Part shown: piece by piece, positions 33,816 through 43,399 of the stretch
How the letters are laid out: the number at the start of each line of letters is the position of its first letter
Position numbering within the stretch: the first letter of the stretch is position 1
From: Raphanus sativus
Taxonomy: Eukaryota; Streptophyta; Magnoliopsida; Brassicales; Brassicaceae
Length of the DNA stretch: 64,000 nucleotides
Assembly: GCF_000801105.2 (NCBI RefSeq)
Contig: NC_079514.1
Coordinates: 27,738,227-27,802,226, forward strand
Reading direction: 5' to 3'
Notes under the pieces: model-generated
Databases searched by the model: none
Told to the model about the DNA's origin: nothing
The model's input: the letters and a program-made list of their open reading frames with translations, nothing else
Translations under genes and position numbers: made by a program

Positions 33816-34688
33816 TGATGTGCCCTGAATCAGCAGCAGAAACAAATCAAGAAAGTTTGGCTTTTGGTCTCGAGTTTTAAACAAGATGGGCTTGATGATT
33901 TATGGAAATANNNNNNNNNNNNNNNNNNNNNNNNNNNNNNNNNNNNNNNNNNNNNNNNNNNNNNNNNNNNNNNNNNNNNNNNNNNNNNNNNNNNNNNNNN
34001 NNNNNNNNNNTGTTTATGGACATGTTTCAGCCCAAAGAAAGAAAGACCCAACAAAAAAATACAAGCTATGACCGAATAATATATCAATCTGACGGCAATG
34101 CAGAGACGGTCGACCATGAGAAAGCACGAGGACCAGCCGAAGAGTGTGACGACTACAATCCTTCAATTTGGGTCAAGTCAAGACATTTATGATTTTCGGT
34201 CAATTCAAAGTCTTTGGTCAAGTCTTCCTTGTTTTTATAAATTGCTAAATTCTATGTTTGACTAGTCTTTTGTATTCCAACCTTTTATATGCTTCGCCTA
34301 TTATATAAAGGCTAGTTGATCAATGAAATAAAATAAGCTTTGAGAGATTATTTTTGAACCTTGAGAGGGTATCTCACTTTTCTTGTTCTTGGTGTGGTTA
34401 GCTCCAAGTAACTCTCTCTTTTCTCGTTAGACCGGTGCGTCACATCCGGCAACAGATCGAGTTTGCTTCCTTGTCGGACCTGTGAGTCATATCAGGCGAC
34501 AATCAAGCACCTCTGGTAGTATCATCGGGCATTCCGCAACCCTTTGTTTCACCGTTCAATCCATCAGTTCTCTTCGGAGTTCACCTCTGGTAGTATCATT
34601 GGGCCTTTCGCAACCCTTTGTGTCACCGTTCAAACCATTAGTTCTCCCTTTTGGCGAGTTCATATCCCCTAAGTCCGTTTGAGTGATC
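33816..34688 (+). repeat. LTR-B3, contains the N gap, 3' end lost
   Basis: Starts TGATGTGCCCTG and is cut after 'gtttgagtgatc' at 34688, where the inverted block begins. A gap of 100 N lies at 33911-34010. Confidence 0.8.
33911..34010. other. Assembly gap, 100 N
   Basis: A run of exactly 100 N. The sequence on its two sides ('atggaaata' and 'tgtttatgga') joins seamlessly when compared with LTR-B4 at about 40951-40970. The gap may be empty, or it may hide whole LTR-leader units lost by collapse of near-identical repeats. ORFs that cross it are meaningless. Confidence 0.95.
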
Positions 34689-34694
34689 TATGCT

Positions 34695-35224
34695 TGATAG
34701 AACCAAAATTAGGATCACTCTTTCGGTAAGGTTGATATGGACTCAGATCCGGGAGGATTGAGAACTGATGGTTTGAACGGTGACACAACGAGTTGCGGAA
34801 GGCCCGATGAAACTACCAGACTTCAATTGTTGCCGGATGTGACGCACCGGTCCAACAAAGGAAGGATCGAAACTTGGAGATAACCTCACCAAGAAACTAG
34901 AAATGTTCTAAGCAAAGAACAATGAGAGAAAACTCAAAAGAGATAATAGAAAAATCGATGTGTTTTTATTCATGAGAGACATCACATATATATAGTGTTT
35001 GTGAGTCAAAGAAACATAAAGAGAATTCTTGGAAAAGACAACATTGAAAATAGAAATGTTGAAAACAAGACATAGAAAATATGAATTTGACCAAGACCAG
35101 TCAATGTGCGGAAATTGATGAAGACTTGGCAAGGTTCATTGACTGTCCAGGTTCATGATGCGTCCAGGTTCATGCTGTGATGATCAGGTCGTCCGCGGTA
35201 ATTGAGTGATCCTGGGTTCCATCC
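34695..35224 (-). repeat. LTR-A', inverted and internally deleted
   Basis: On the minus strand it runs GGATGGAACCCAGGATCACTC..., then jumps to the middle of LTR-A ('accgcggacgacctgatc') and continues to GGTTCTATCA at 34695. About 470 bp of U3 are missing. Confidence 0.85.
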
Positions 35225-35410
35225 ACTTGCTTCAAATAAGGATTCTATTTGATAGGTAAAAGTTTTGGCTTGAATCACTTCTGAAGAGAAATCCAGGGGG
35301 AGTGGTGGAAGAGAAAGCCTGCTGGCCGAGGAGAAATAAGAAATGATGAAGAGATGAGAAGGTGAAAAGAAGATAGAAAACAAACCAGCCAAAGTGGCTC
35401 TGATACCAAA
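35225..35410 (-). repeat. Leader of a second type between LTR-C' and LTR-A' (minus strand)
   Basis: On the minus strand the PBS TGGTATCAGAGCC follows LTR-C' after two bases, then a C/T-rich leader with 'ggccagcaggctttctcttcc'. Its 3' part differs from the B-type leader. A fragment of it, flipped, lies at about 36944-36985. Confidence 0.75.
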
Positions 35411-36435
35411 TGATACGCCCAAAATCGAGAATGATTGCTTTGGCCGGATGTTGGATATGAACCGAGAAGGCGAAGGCACTTCTGGAACTGGAATGGAATG
35501 AATGGATCGTCAAGAGGTGCGGAATGACTCTTGATATACCCTCGATCTAAGGCTAACCACCAAAGAACAGATGTAGTGCGTTGGCTAACCACCAAATAAC
35601 ACACAAAGATGATTGGCTGACCACCAAATCAACAAGCCGGTTCAAACCGATGAACTAGCTAAAGAACTCTCTCTCACTCAGAGAAAAGAAGAACAAAGAT
35701 AAACTTCAAAATGATCTGATTTTATTCATAGATGAGACTACACATTTATACTACTTGTAGTCAAAGAGAAACATAAAGAAATTGTGGAAAACAATGCATA
35801 GAAAAAGACAACATGGACTAGAAAATTATTAATGAGTCAAATTTGTGGAATTTGATGAAGACTGGTCAAGGTTGATGAAATTGAGGCAGACTGGTCAAAG
35901 TGAATCTTCAGACACTGTCCAGGTTCATTCTGGTCGTGCTGGTCCACGGTGGGAATGATCGGGATGCACGCCAGACGATCCACACAGCCTGAATTCGCGA
36001 GAACTGAAGATCACCTGATTTGTAAATTGCATAACTTCCACATCTGAACTCCGTTTGATATGATTCTTCGTCGAGGAGCTCTGTAATTGAGTTGATCACA
36101 TTCTCCAAGTAATTTCATGCGTAGAATCCTCGTGGTTTGGAAGATATGAGTCAAACAATGAACATATATCATTACTGCTTCCCATGACCAAACCATGCAT
36201 GTATGTTTTGCCCAGTGTGCTATCCAAGGGTGCATCAAAATCAGCTCCTTCTTCAGTGTCACTTAGCTCATCCAGCTCCATAGTAGTGTCGCTTATCTCA
36301 CTCAGCTCATCCAGCTCCAAAGTAGTGTCACGATCTGATGGAAAAATCTCGGTTGGATCAAGCTGGTCGACATGATCCCCATCTTGGGCCGTGTCCATGA
36401 ACCAAAAAAGACGGTGCTTGATTTTGGTTCTATCA
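35411..36435 (-). repeat. LTR-C', 1025 bp, inverted
   Basis: Minus-strand TGATAGAACCAAAAT...GGGCGTATCA. Its first part is homologous to LTR-C at 39793 ('ttggttcatggacacggccc'). It ends directly at the PBS of the 35225-35410 leader. Confidence 0.85.
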
Positions 36436-36802
36436 TACTCTCTTCTTCAAAAAGATTTTTCCTCAAATCTGAATCATTAAAAGGAAAAGGATTATAAGGA
36501 AAAGGATTATAATCAACAAAAAGCTCATTATGAATGTGGTCCGACTTTTGAATGGACAAAGATACTTCCTTTTCTGGCTCGGTTTCAACGTTCTTCAAGG
36601 TCACCAACGGTTTCTGTTTGTGGCACTTATTAGCATAATGGCCGACCTTATGGCATTTGAAGCACCTGGTAGAAAGAGCCTTGCTTGTGGGTTTCACTTC
36701 TGGTAACTCTATTTCTATCCATTTTTCATGTGGTATCAGAGCCACTCTTCTGGTAACTCTATTTCTATCCATTTTTCTCATCTCTCCATTTCTTCTAAAC
36801 AC
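36436..36802 (-). pseudogene. Ty3/gypsy gag fragment with CCHC zinc knuckle, joined to LTR-C'
   Basis: The minus-strand frame 36302-36802 begins in gag-like basic sequence and has a retroviral-type zinc knuckle CFKCHKVGHYANKC (C-x2-C-x4-H-x4-C), which binds element RNA during packaging. After about 60 more residues it meets DLRKNLFEEE, the polypurine-tract codons, and then runs into the LTR. Gag is therefore fused straight to the 3' LTR with no protease, RT or integrase between: either an internal deletion or a gag-only derivative. Its upstream (plus-strand right) edge is a rearranged junction at about 36690-36770, where 'cttctggtaactctatttc' is tandemly duplicated. The last third of the frame is LTR-coded and probably not functional. 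Confidence 0.8.
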
Positions 36803-37222
36803 TTCTTCATCTATCTATCTTGAACCTTGGCCCCTCATTACCCACCATATTTTAAAAAAAAATAAGATCTAAGTTTATGCTGTAAAAAAAAAAAAAGAAA
36901 AAGATTATAAAAAAAAAAAGTTTTAAAGTTCGTTGTTTGTGGTGTGGTGGTGGAAGAGTAAGCCTGCTGGCCGAAGAGAAATCCGGCCTTTGAGGTGGTT
37001 AAGGCGGGTTCCCCTTTGAAATCTCTTATCTTTCTATCTTAAACCTTTGATCTTGCTTGGATTTGCCCATTGGGATTCTTTGATCTGTTCTCTTAGAACC
37101 TTGAGAAGAAACTGTGTGATCACCATAAATCTGAGAGAAAACACTTGAGTGGGTGAGATTAAACACTTGAGAGAGTGAGGAATTTTATCTACTAACTTTT
37201 GTGTTGAGATTTTCAGGTTACA
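36724..37222 (+). other. PBS and leader of the non-autonomous ORF element
   Basis: TGGTATCAGAGCCAC at 36724 follows no LTR end: the inverted gag block abuts it instead. The leader contains A-rich stretches and repeated 'aaacacttgag(t/a)g(g/a)gtgag' near 37140-37175, then 'ttttcag' just before the ATG at 37223, which could be a splice acceptor. Confidence 0.6.
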
Positions 37223-39412
37223 ATGTTTGGTCTTCACCGGAGAAGTAGCAAGGAGAAGTCTCCACGACCATCTGTCTCTCAAACTCCACTTAAATATTCT
37301 TTGAACAATTTTGATGAGTTTGTTAGTGTGCAGGAAAAGCCAAAGAGGAGGACAAAGGAACAATTCAAATCGTCCAAAGGAGAATCTGTTCCAAAAAGGC
37401 GATCTTTTCAGTTTGATGTCCAAGAGATTAGTGACTACTTTGAGAAGGGCATGATGAAAGCCCTAAAGGACGCCAGTAAGATCCATGAGAAGAGCACATC
37501 CACACGTGCCCCAGCAGCTGATCCATCTCTATTCATCACTGAGAAAACCCAAGGTAAATCTGAAAACCATGTTGAAGAGTTTAAATATTTTTCAGATTCA
37601 TTACCTACTTTTGATGAATATGAAGAAGAGCTGATTGATAATCTGATGTCTTGTGAAGAAAATTGTGATCTTCCTTATTTTAAAACTGAGTTTATGAATG
37701 ATGATGAAGAGACTATGGTAGAACTAACCGTTTTGCAACCGGAGCTTCCGAGTAGTCTTGTTTTGTCTCAACAGGTTTTTGAGGAAGAGCCACTGGACTA
37801 TCCACATCAGTGCCCATGTCTTGACACTTGGATATCTTTGGATGATGTTCCAGATCCTATCTTTGATGAGGAGGACGAACCTGGTCCAGTCTTTGATGAG
37901 GAAGCAACAAGCATCACATCCATAGCTATGGAGAGTCATCTATGCTTTGATCCCAGCACATCTCCTCCCCCTTTGTCTCCTGATCTTCAAAAGCACAGTG
38001 AGAACTCTGATTTGTTTAATTCTCTGCCTGTCATGTTTGTCACGATCAGTTCTCATGATGTGACTCGTTTTGGTCTTGACAAGATGAAAGAATTTTGTGT
38101 TTCAAAATCTGTTTTTGAAAACATAATTAATTCTTTTGAAAATTTTAAACCTGATGAACTTCTTGATCAACAATGTTTTCAAAATGTCAATGGCATCAAT
38201 TCTGGAATTATTTTGAGCTTTGATCAGTTCTTGGAACACAACAAAGGTTTTCATTCTCTTGAAAAGTCATTTGATCATAGTTTGCAACAAACCGATTTCT
38301 GTGCTAGAAACTCGTTTGATTCGTTTGTTTTCAAAGGAAATGAATTTGATCTGAGTTCTTATATTCATGCACTGATCACTGATAATTTATTTGCATCCTC
38401 TTGTGCCTTGGACGGAATTTTGGTTAAGAAGTTGCTGGAACATGAATCACTTAGAACTGAAAATGATTTTTGTGATCTTGATTCTTGTGATTATGTTTTG
38501 CAGCCTGATCTTGTGTGTTTTGAAACTGATAAAACTTGGCATCTTTTGAGATCATCTCGTGATCAATGTGTTGTTTTGAGCCTTGATGATATTTTGGTTT
38601 ACAACACATTCTTTGACAAGTCTCTTAAGTCTTTGATAAATGTTTCTCAATCTGAACTTAAACTTGTGTGTTCAGATGTTGAGCAGGATATGCACTTTCT
38701 GAAAATGTCTAATATTTTTGCATGTCTTGAGAAATTTCTGGTTTGTAACATCTATTTTGATGAGCATCATGAAAGGCTGAAATGTGTGCTACTTGTTCTT
38801 GGAAAAGATATCTTGATTTTTTATTTGAACAAGTATCTCTCTTGCACATATGATCCTGGTCTTTTAGTGTTTGTTTTGAGTATCCAGGAAAGACAGGTTC
38901 AGCCTCTGAATGAAAGCACTGATCGCACCCAACAGCCTGTGTTTTGGAGAAGCATTGTTGTCCAAACCGGCTACCTTGGAGATGCCAGCGACAGAGGATA
39001 AGTCCACGAAGGGTATCTCGACTTCCAGAAGGTCTTTCGTCTTGACTCAAATTTTCCTAGAAAGTCAACTCCCCAAGGATTCACTGAGGCCTGGAATCAC
39101 TTGAAAAGCTTCACGGAGGAAGGAGTTATGAATTTTTCAAACAGGCGGTTTCCCAGTCCATCTATCTGCGAGTACCCAGCTTTTGAAGCAGATTCAAGCC
39201 TTGTGAAGAAGCGGCCTAAGCCAAAGCCAATCATAGGATTCAAGATGAATGTCTCCTCTTTCCAGAAAGCTCAATATCAGGAAAAATGGCCACGGAATCA
39301 TGAAGTTATGATCCATTCTCTAAAACCGGCCAAAACTGTTCTACACTTGCTTCAATGGGAAGCTAGCCGATCCCATCAGCTTCAAACCAGACCTTGGCGA
39401 CCAGGAGATTAA
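37223..39412 (+). pseudogene. Large ORF of a non-autonomous LTR element, unknown function, two frameshifts
   Basis: An ATG-started frame of 592 codons (37223-39001). By homology to 58335-59230 it continues through the frame ending at 39104 into the frame 39101-39412, so two small indels interrupt it. The N-terminus (1-75) is basic; from 100 on it is strongly acidic (EEELIDNLMSCEEN, FDEEDEPGPVFDEE) and rich in Phe, Leu, Ser and Cys, with recurring LDxCDYVLQPDLVCFE- and LVCNIYFDEHHE-type segments. The C-terminal part carries SFTEEGVMNFSNRRFPSPSI, shared with the second copy. No zinc knuckle, protease, RT, RNase H, integrase or envelope motif is visible. It lies between a PBS (36724) and the purine tract/LTR-C (39778-39793), where gag-pol would normally be. 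I do not recognise the family and give it no function. Confidence 0.6.
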
Positions 39413-39637
39413 TCTACACAGTCAGGTCTGACCCAAACCTTTCTCAGAAACTTCTTGGAAGCTAAGTGTTTACTTTCTTCTTCTTGTTCTGATATGGTGC
39501 TTGAAAATAAACAGTTTTGTGATGAAGTTAACCATCTTGAACCGGTACAGCCGAGTAGTCTTGTTTCTTTGTCACAGGAACTGAAACTGTTTTAGCAATC
39601 TGCAAGCACTGATGGACGCCAAAGAACATGGAATTAC

Positions 39638-39792
39638 TTGTGGGAAACGAGTTCAAACCACCAAGGAAGTTTCTATCCAGACTTTCCATTCACTGATTTT
39701 TCCTTGAATTTTAATTCTTTTGAATCTGATTTATTTCCTTTTGATACAGGTAAAATGGATTTGAGGACAAATCCTTTTGAAGAGGGAGAGTA
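39638..39792 (+). other. 3' internal end and polypurine tract before LTR-C
   Basis: The frame from 39638 reads FNSFESDLFPFDTGKMDLRT then NPFEEGE, codons that overlap the purine tract 'gaagagggagagta' ending at 39792. The same D-L-R-x-N-(P/L)-F-E-E ending occurs in the inverted gag fragment and, as [12 protein letters not shown], in the pol frame. The 191-codon frame then enters the LTR. Confidence 0.6.
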
Positions 39793-40668
39793 TGATGCAC
39801 CCAAAATCCAGCACCTTCCTACTTGGTTCATGGACACGGCCCAAGATGGTGACCTTGTCGACCAGCTAGACCTAGCCGAGATTTTCTCATCAGATTATGC
39901 AATCTTGGATGAGCTGAATACTCAAGTGAGCTGGACTGACACTATCATGGACGAGCTTAGCTGGACTAACACTCACCCGGACGAGCTGAGCAAGTTGGTT
40001 CGACCTTCCGAGCTGGTTCGACCATCAAACCACCCGAGAAGCAACACAGATATACGTTCATTGTTTGAAGCATATCTTCTAAACCATGATGTTTCTTCGC
40101 TTGAAACCACTTGGAGAATGTGCTCAACTCAATTATGGAACTCCTCGAAGAAGAATCAGATCAAACGGAGTTCAGATGAGGAAGTTATACCATGGTGTGC
40201 ACGACCAGCATGAACATGGACATCTTTCTGAATCTGGACTAGTCATCATCTGAGACCGCGCATTGACTAGTCTTCCTTGTTTTCCACACTTTGACTAGAT
40301 CTAATCAAATTTGTGTTTTCTATGCATTGTTTTCTGCATTTTCTTTTATTTCTCTTTGACTCAAAGTACTATAAAATGTAATCTTTGATCATGGCAATAA
40401 CATCAACGTTTTTCCTTTCTTTTTATGAGTTTTTACTCTCTGTTCTTTGTCAAGAACATTTCTAGTTTCTTGGTGAGGTTATCTCCAAGTCTCGATCCTT
40501 CCTTTGTTGGACCGGTGCGTCACATCCGGCAACAACTGAAGTCTGGTAGTATCATTGGGCCTTTCCGCATCCTATTGTGTCACCATTCATCCCACCAGTT
40601 CTCTATCCTTCCGGATCAGAGTCCATATCATCCTTACCGAAAGAGTGATCCCGATTTTGGTTCTATCA
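39793..40668 (+). repeat. LTR-C, 876 bp
   Basis: TGATGCACCCAAAATCC...GGTTCTATCA. Its U3 matches LTR-C' (35411-36435), while its last 170 bp ('ggaccggtgcgtcacatccg', 'ctctggtagtatcattgggc') match families A and B. TATA-like 'gtactataaaatg' near 40366. Confidence 0.88.
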
Positions 40669-40864
40669 AGTGGTATCAGAGCCACTCAACCGGTACTTGT
40701 CTGTTCATTTTTTTCTCATCTTTCCATCTTCTTCATCCATCTTCTACCTTTCATCTTCTTTTCTTAAAAAAAAAAAAAGAGTTCTACGAAAAGCCAAGAG
40801 ATCATTCTATCTGAAGCTAAAGAAAGACAGATTTGAGGGCAAATCTTTTTAAAGAAGGAGGGAA
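40669..40864 (+). repeat. Minimal leader between LTR-C and LTR-B4
   Basis: 196 bp with PBS at 40671 and purine tract 'aaagaaggagggaa' touching LTR-B4. It joins two different LTR families. Confidence 0.88.
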
Positions 40865-41659
40865 TGATGTGCCCTGAATCAGCAGCAGAAACAAATCAAG
40901 AAAGTTTGGCTTTTGGTCTCGAGTTTTAAACAAGATGGGCTTGATGATTTATGGAAATATGTTTATGGACATGTTTCAGCCCAAAGAAAGAAAAGCCCAA
41001 CAAAAAAATACAAGCTATGACCAAATAATATATCAATCTGACGGCAATGCAGAGACGGTCGACCATGCGGAAGTACGAGACCAACCGAAGAGTTCTGCGA
41101 CCACAATCATTCAATTTTGGTCAAGTCAAGACATTTATGATTTGTGGTCAATTCAAAGTCTTTGGTCAAGTCTTCCTTGTTTTTATAAGTTGCTAAATTC
41201 TATGTTTGACTAGTCTTTTGTATTCCAACCTTTTGTATGTTTTGCCTATTATATAAAGGCCATTTGATCAATGAAATAAAATAAGCTTTGAGAAATTATT
41301 TTTGGAACCTTGAGAGGGTATCTCACTTTTCTTGTTCTTGGTGTGGTTAGCTCCAAGTAACACTCTCTTTCTCGTTGGACCGGTGTGTCACATCCGGCAA
41401 CAGATCGAGTTTGCTTCCTTGTCGGACCTGTGAGTCATATCAGGCGACAATCAAGCACCTCTGGTAGTATCATCGGGCCTTCCGCAACCCTTTGTGTCAC
41501 CGTTCTATCCATCAGTTCTCTTCGGAGTTCACCTCTGGTAGTATCATTGGGCCTTCCGCAACCCTTTGTGTCACCGTTCAAACCATTAGTTCTCCATTTT
41601 GGCGAGTTCATATCCCCTAAGTCCGTTTGAGTGATCCTATCCAATCTCAGGACGTATCA
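40865..41659 (+). repeat. LTR-B4, 795 bp
   Basis: TGATGTGCCCTG...GGACGTATCA. Complete, with TATA-like 'ttatataaagg' near 41249 and 'aataaaataagc' just after. Confidence 0.9.
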
Positions 41660-41852
41660 AGTGGTATCAGAGCCACTCAACCGGTACTTGTCTGTTCATT
41701 TTTTCTCATCTTTCCATCTTCTTCATCCATCTTCTACCTTTCATCTTCTTTTCTTAAAAAAAAAAAGAGTTCTACGAAAAGCCAAGAGATCATTCTATCT
41801 GAAGCTAAAGAAAGACAGATTTGAGGGCAAATCTTTTTAAAGAAGGAGGGAA
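41660..41852 (+). repeat. Minimal leader between LTR-B4 and LTR-B5
   Basis: 193 bp with PBS at 41662 and purine tract before 41853. With its two flanking LTRs it forms a complete LTR-PBS-PPT-LTR unit of about 1.8 kb with no coding sequence. Confidence 0.9.
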
Positions 41853-42644
41853 TGATGTGCCCTGAATCAGCAGCAGAAACAAATCAAGAAATTTTGGCTT
41901 TTGGTCTCGAGTTTTAAACAAGATGGGCTTGATGATTTATGGAAATATGTTTATGGACATGCTTCAGCCCAAAGAAAGAAAGGCCCAACAAAAAATACAA
42001 GCTATGACCGAATAATATATCAATCTGACGGCAATGCAGAGACGGTCGACCATGCGGAAGTACGAGACCAACCGAAGAGTTCTGCGACCACAATCATTCA
42101 ATTTTGGTCAAGTCGAGACATTTATGATTTGTGGTCAATTCAAAGTCTTTGGTCAAGTCTTCCTTGTTTTTATAAGTTGCTAAATTCTATGTTTGACTAG
42201 TTTTTGTATTCCAACATTTTGTATGTTTTGCCTATTATATAAAGGCCATTTGATCAATGAAATAAATAAGCTTTGAGAGATTATTTTTGGAACCTTGAGA
42301 GGGTATCTCACTTTTCTTGTTCTTGGTGTGGTTAGCTCCAAGTAACACTCTCTTTCTCGTTGGACCGGTGCGTCACATCCGGCAACAGATCGAGTTTGCT
42401 TCCTTGTCGGACCTGTGAGTCGTATCAGGCGACAATCAAGCACCTCTGGTAGTATCATCGGGCCTTCCGCAACCCTTTGTGTCACCGTTCAATCCATCAG
42501 TTCTCTTCGGAGTTCACCTCTGGTAGTATCATTGGGCCTTCCGCAACCCTTTGTGTCACCGTTCAAACCATTAGTTCTCCCTTTTGGCGAGTTCATATCC
42601 TCTAAGACCGTTTGAGTGATCCTATCCAATCTAAGGACGTATCA
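41853..42644 (+). repeat. LTR-B5, 792 bp
   Basis: Nearly identical to LTR-B4. After its end GGACGTATCA there is no PBS; 'agaaaattgagg' leads into a pol fragment at 42657. Confidence 0.9.
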
Positions 42645-42656
42645 AGAAAATTGAGG

Positions 42657-43134
42657 ACAATCATGCATTGCATTCAGCTACTAAGTTTTCTCCTTTTGAG
42701 GTTGTTTATGGATTTAATCCTTTGTCTCCACTTGATCTTTTACCTTTGCCTTTGAGTGAACGAGTTAGTACAGATGGCAAGAGGAAAGTGGACACGATCA
42801 AGAAGCTGCATGAACAGGTCCGGGCCAACATTGAAGCCAAGACCAAAGGCTACAAACGACTTGCAGACAAGAAGAAGAAAGAAGTGATCTTCCAGGAAGG
42901 TGATCTTGTTTGGGTCCATTTGAGGAAGGAACGATTCCCGGAACAAAGGAAGTCCAAACTCATGCCCCGGGTCGATGGTCCATTCCAGATTCTCAAGAAA
43001 CTCCATGACAATGCTTACCAGCTTGATCTTCAGGGTAAGTATGATATCTCTTCAAGTTTTAATGTTTCTGATTTATCTCCTTTTCTTGCAGATGATCCGG
43101 ATTTGTGGTCAAATCCTTTTGAAGAGGGAGGGAA
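42657..43134 (+). pseudogene. Duplicate of the integrase C-terminal region
   Basis: Almost identical to 45850-46327 (differences include R-L-A/R-H-A and K-K-K/K-R-K codons). It begins inside the integrase ('acaatcatgcattg'), covers the GPF-type module and ends in the purine tract GAAGAGGGAGGGAA. It is a recent second copy of the pol 3' end. Confidence 0.9.
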
Positions 43135-43399
43135 TGATGGAACCCAGGACCTGGACCAGGACTTGGAGCAGACTCAGGACGATCAGATCAGTCCATCTGA
43201 GGTTCAGCCACTCAGCCGTACCAGATCAACGGACAAAGCCGTGTACCGGATCGACCCGAGTGCACCCGGACGCGACCTAAGGATGGATCCACGACCTGAT
43301 GACCGAATCAGCCGACCCACAGGCGTTCTTCCCCGACCCATTCGTCATTCCAGAGCCAACAGTCAAGCCAGAACCCATGATCATCATGAAGAATCAGAT
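43135..43399 (+). repeat. Partial LTR-A (first 265 bp) fused to pol
   Basis: TGATGGAACCC... matches LTR-A until 'gaatcagat' at 43399, then switches to sequence from the protease-RT linker ([20 protein letters not shown]). The rest of this LTR, the leader, gag and protease are deleted at this junction. Confidence 0.88.

Noticed and set aside
33830..34192. Frames crossing the N run
   Set aside because: They contain unknown residues across an assembly gap and lie in LTR sequence.
35153..35604. Three overlapping minus-strand frames of 93-109 codons
   Set aside because: They span the LTR-C'/leader/LTR-A' junction, use several frames and carry no protein motif.
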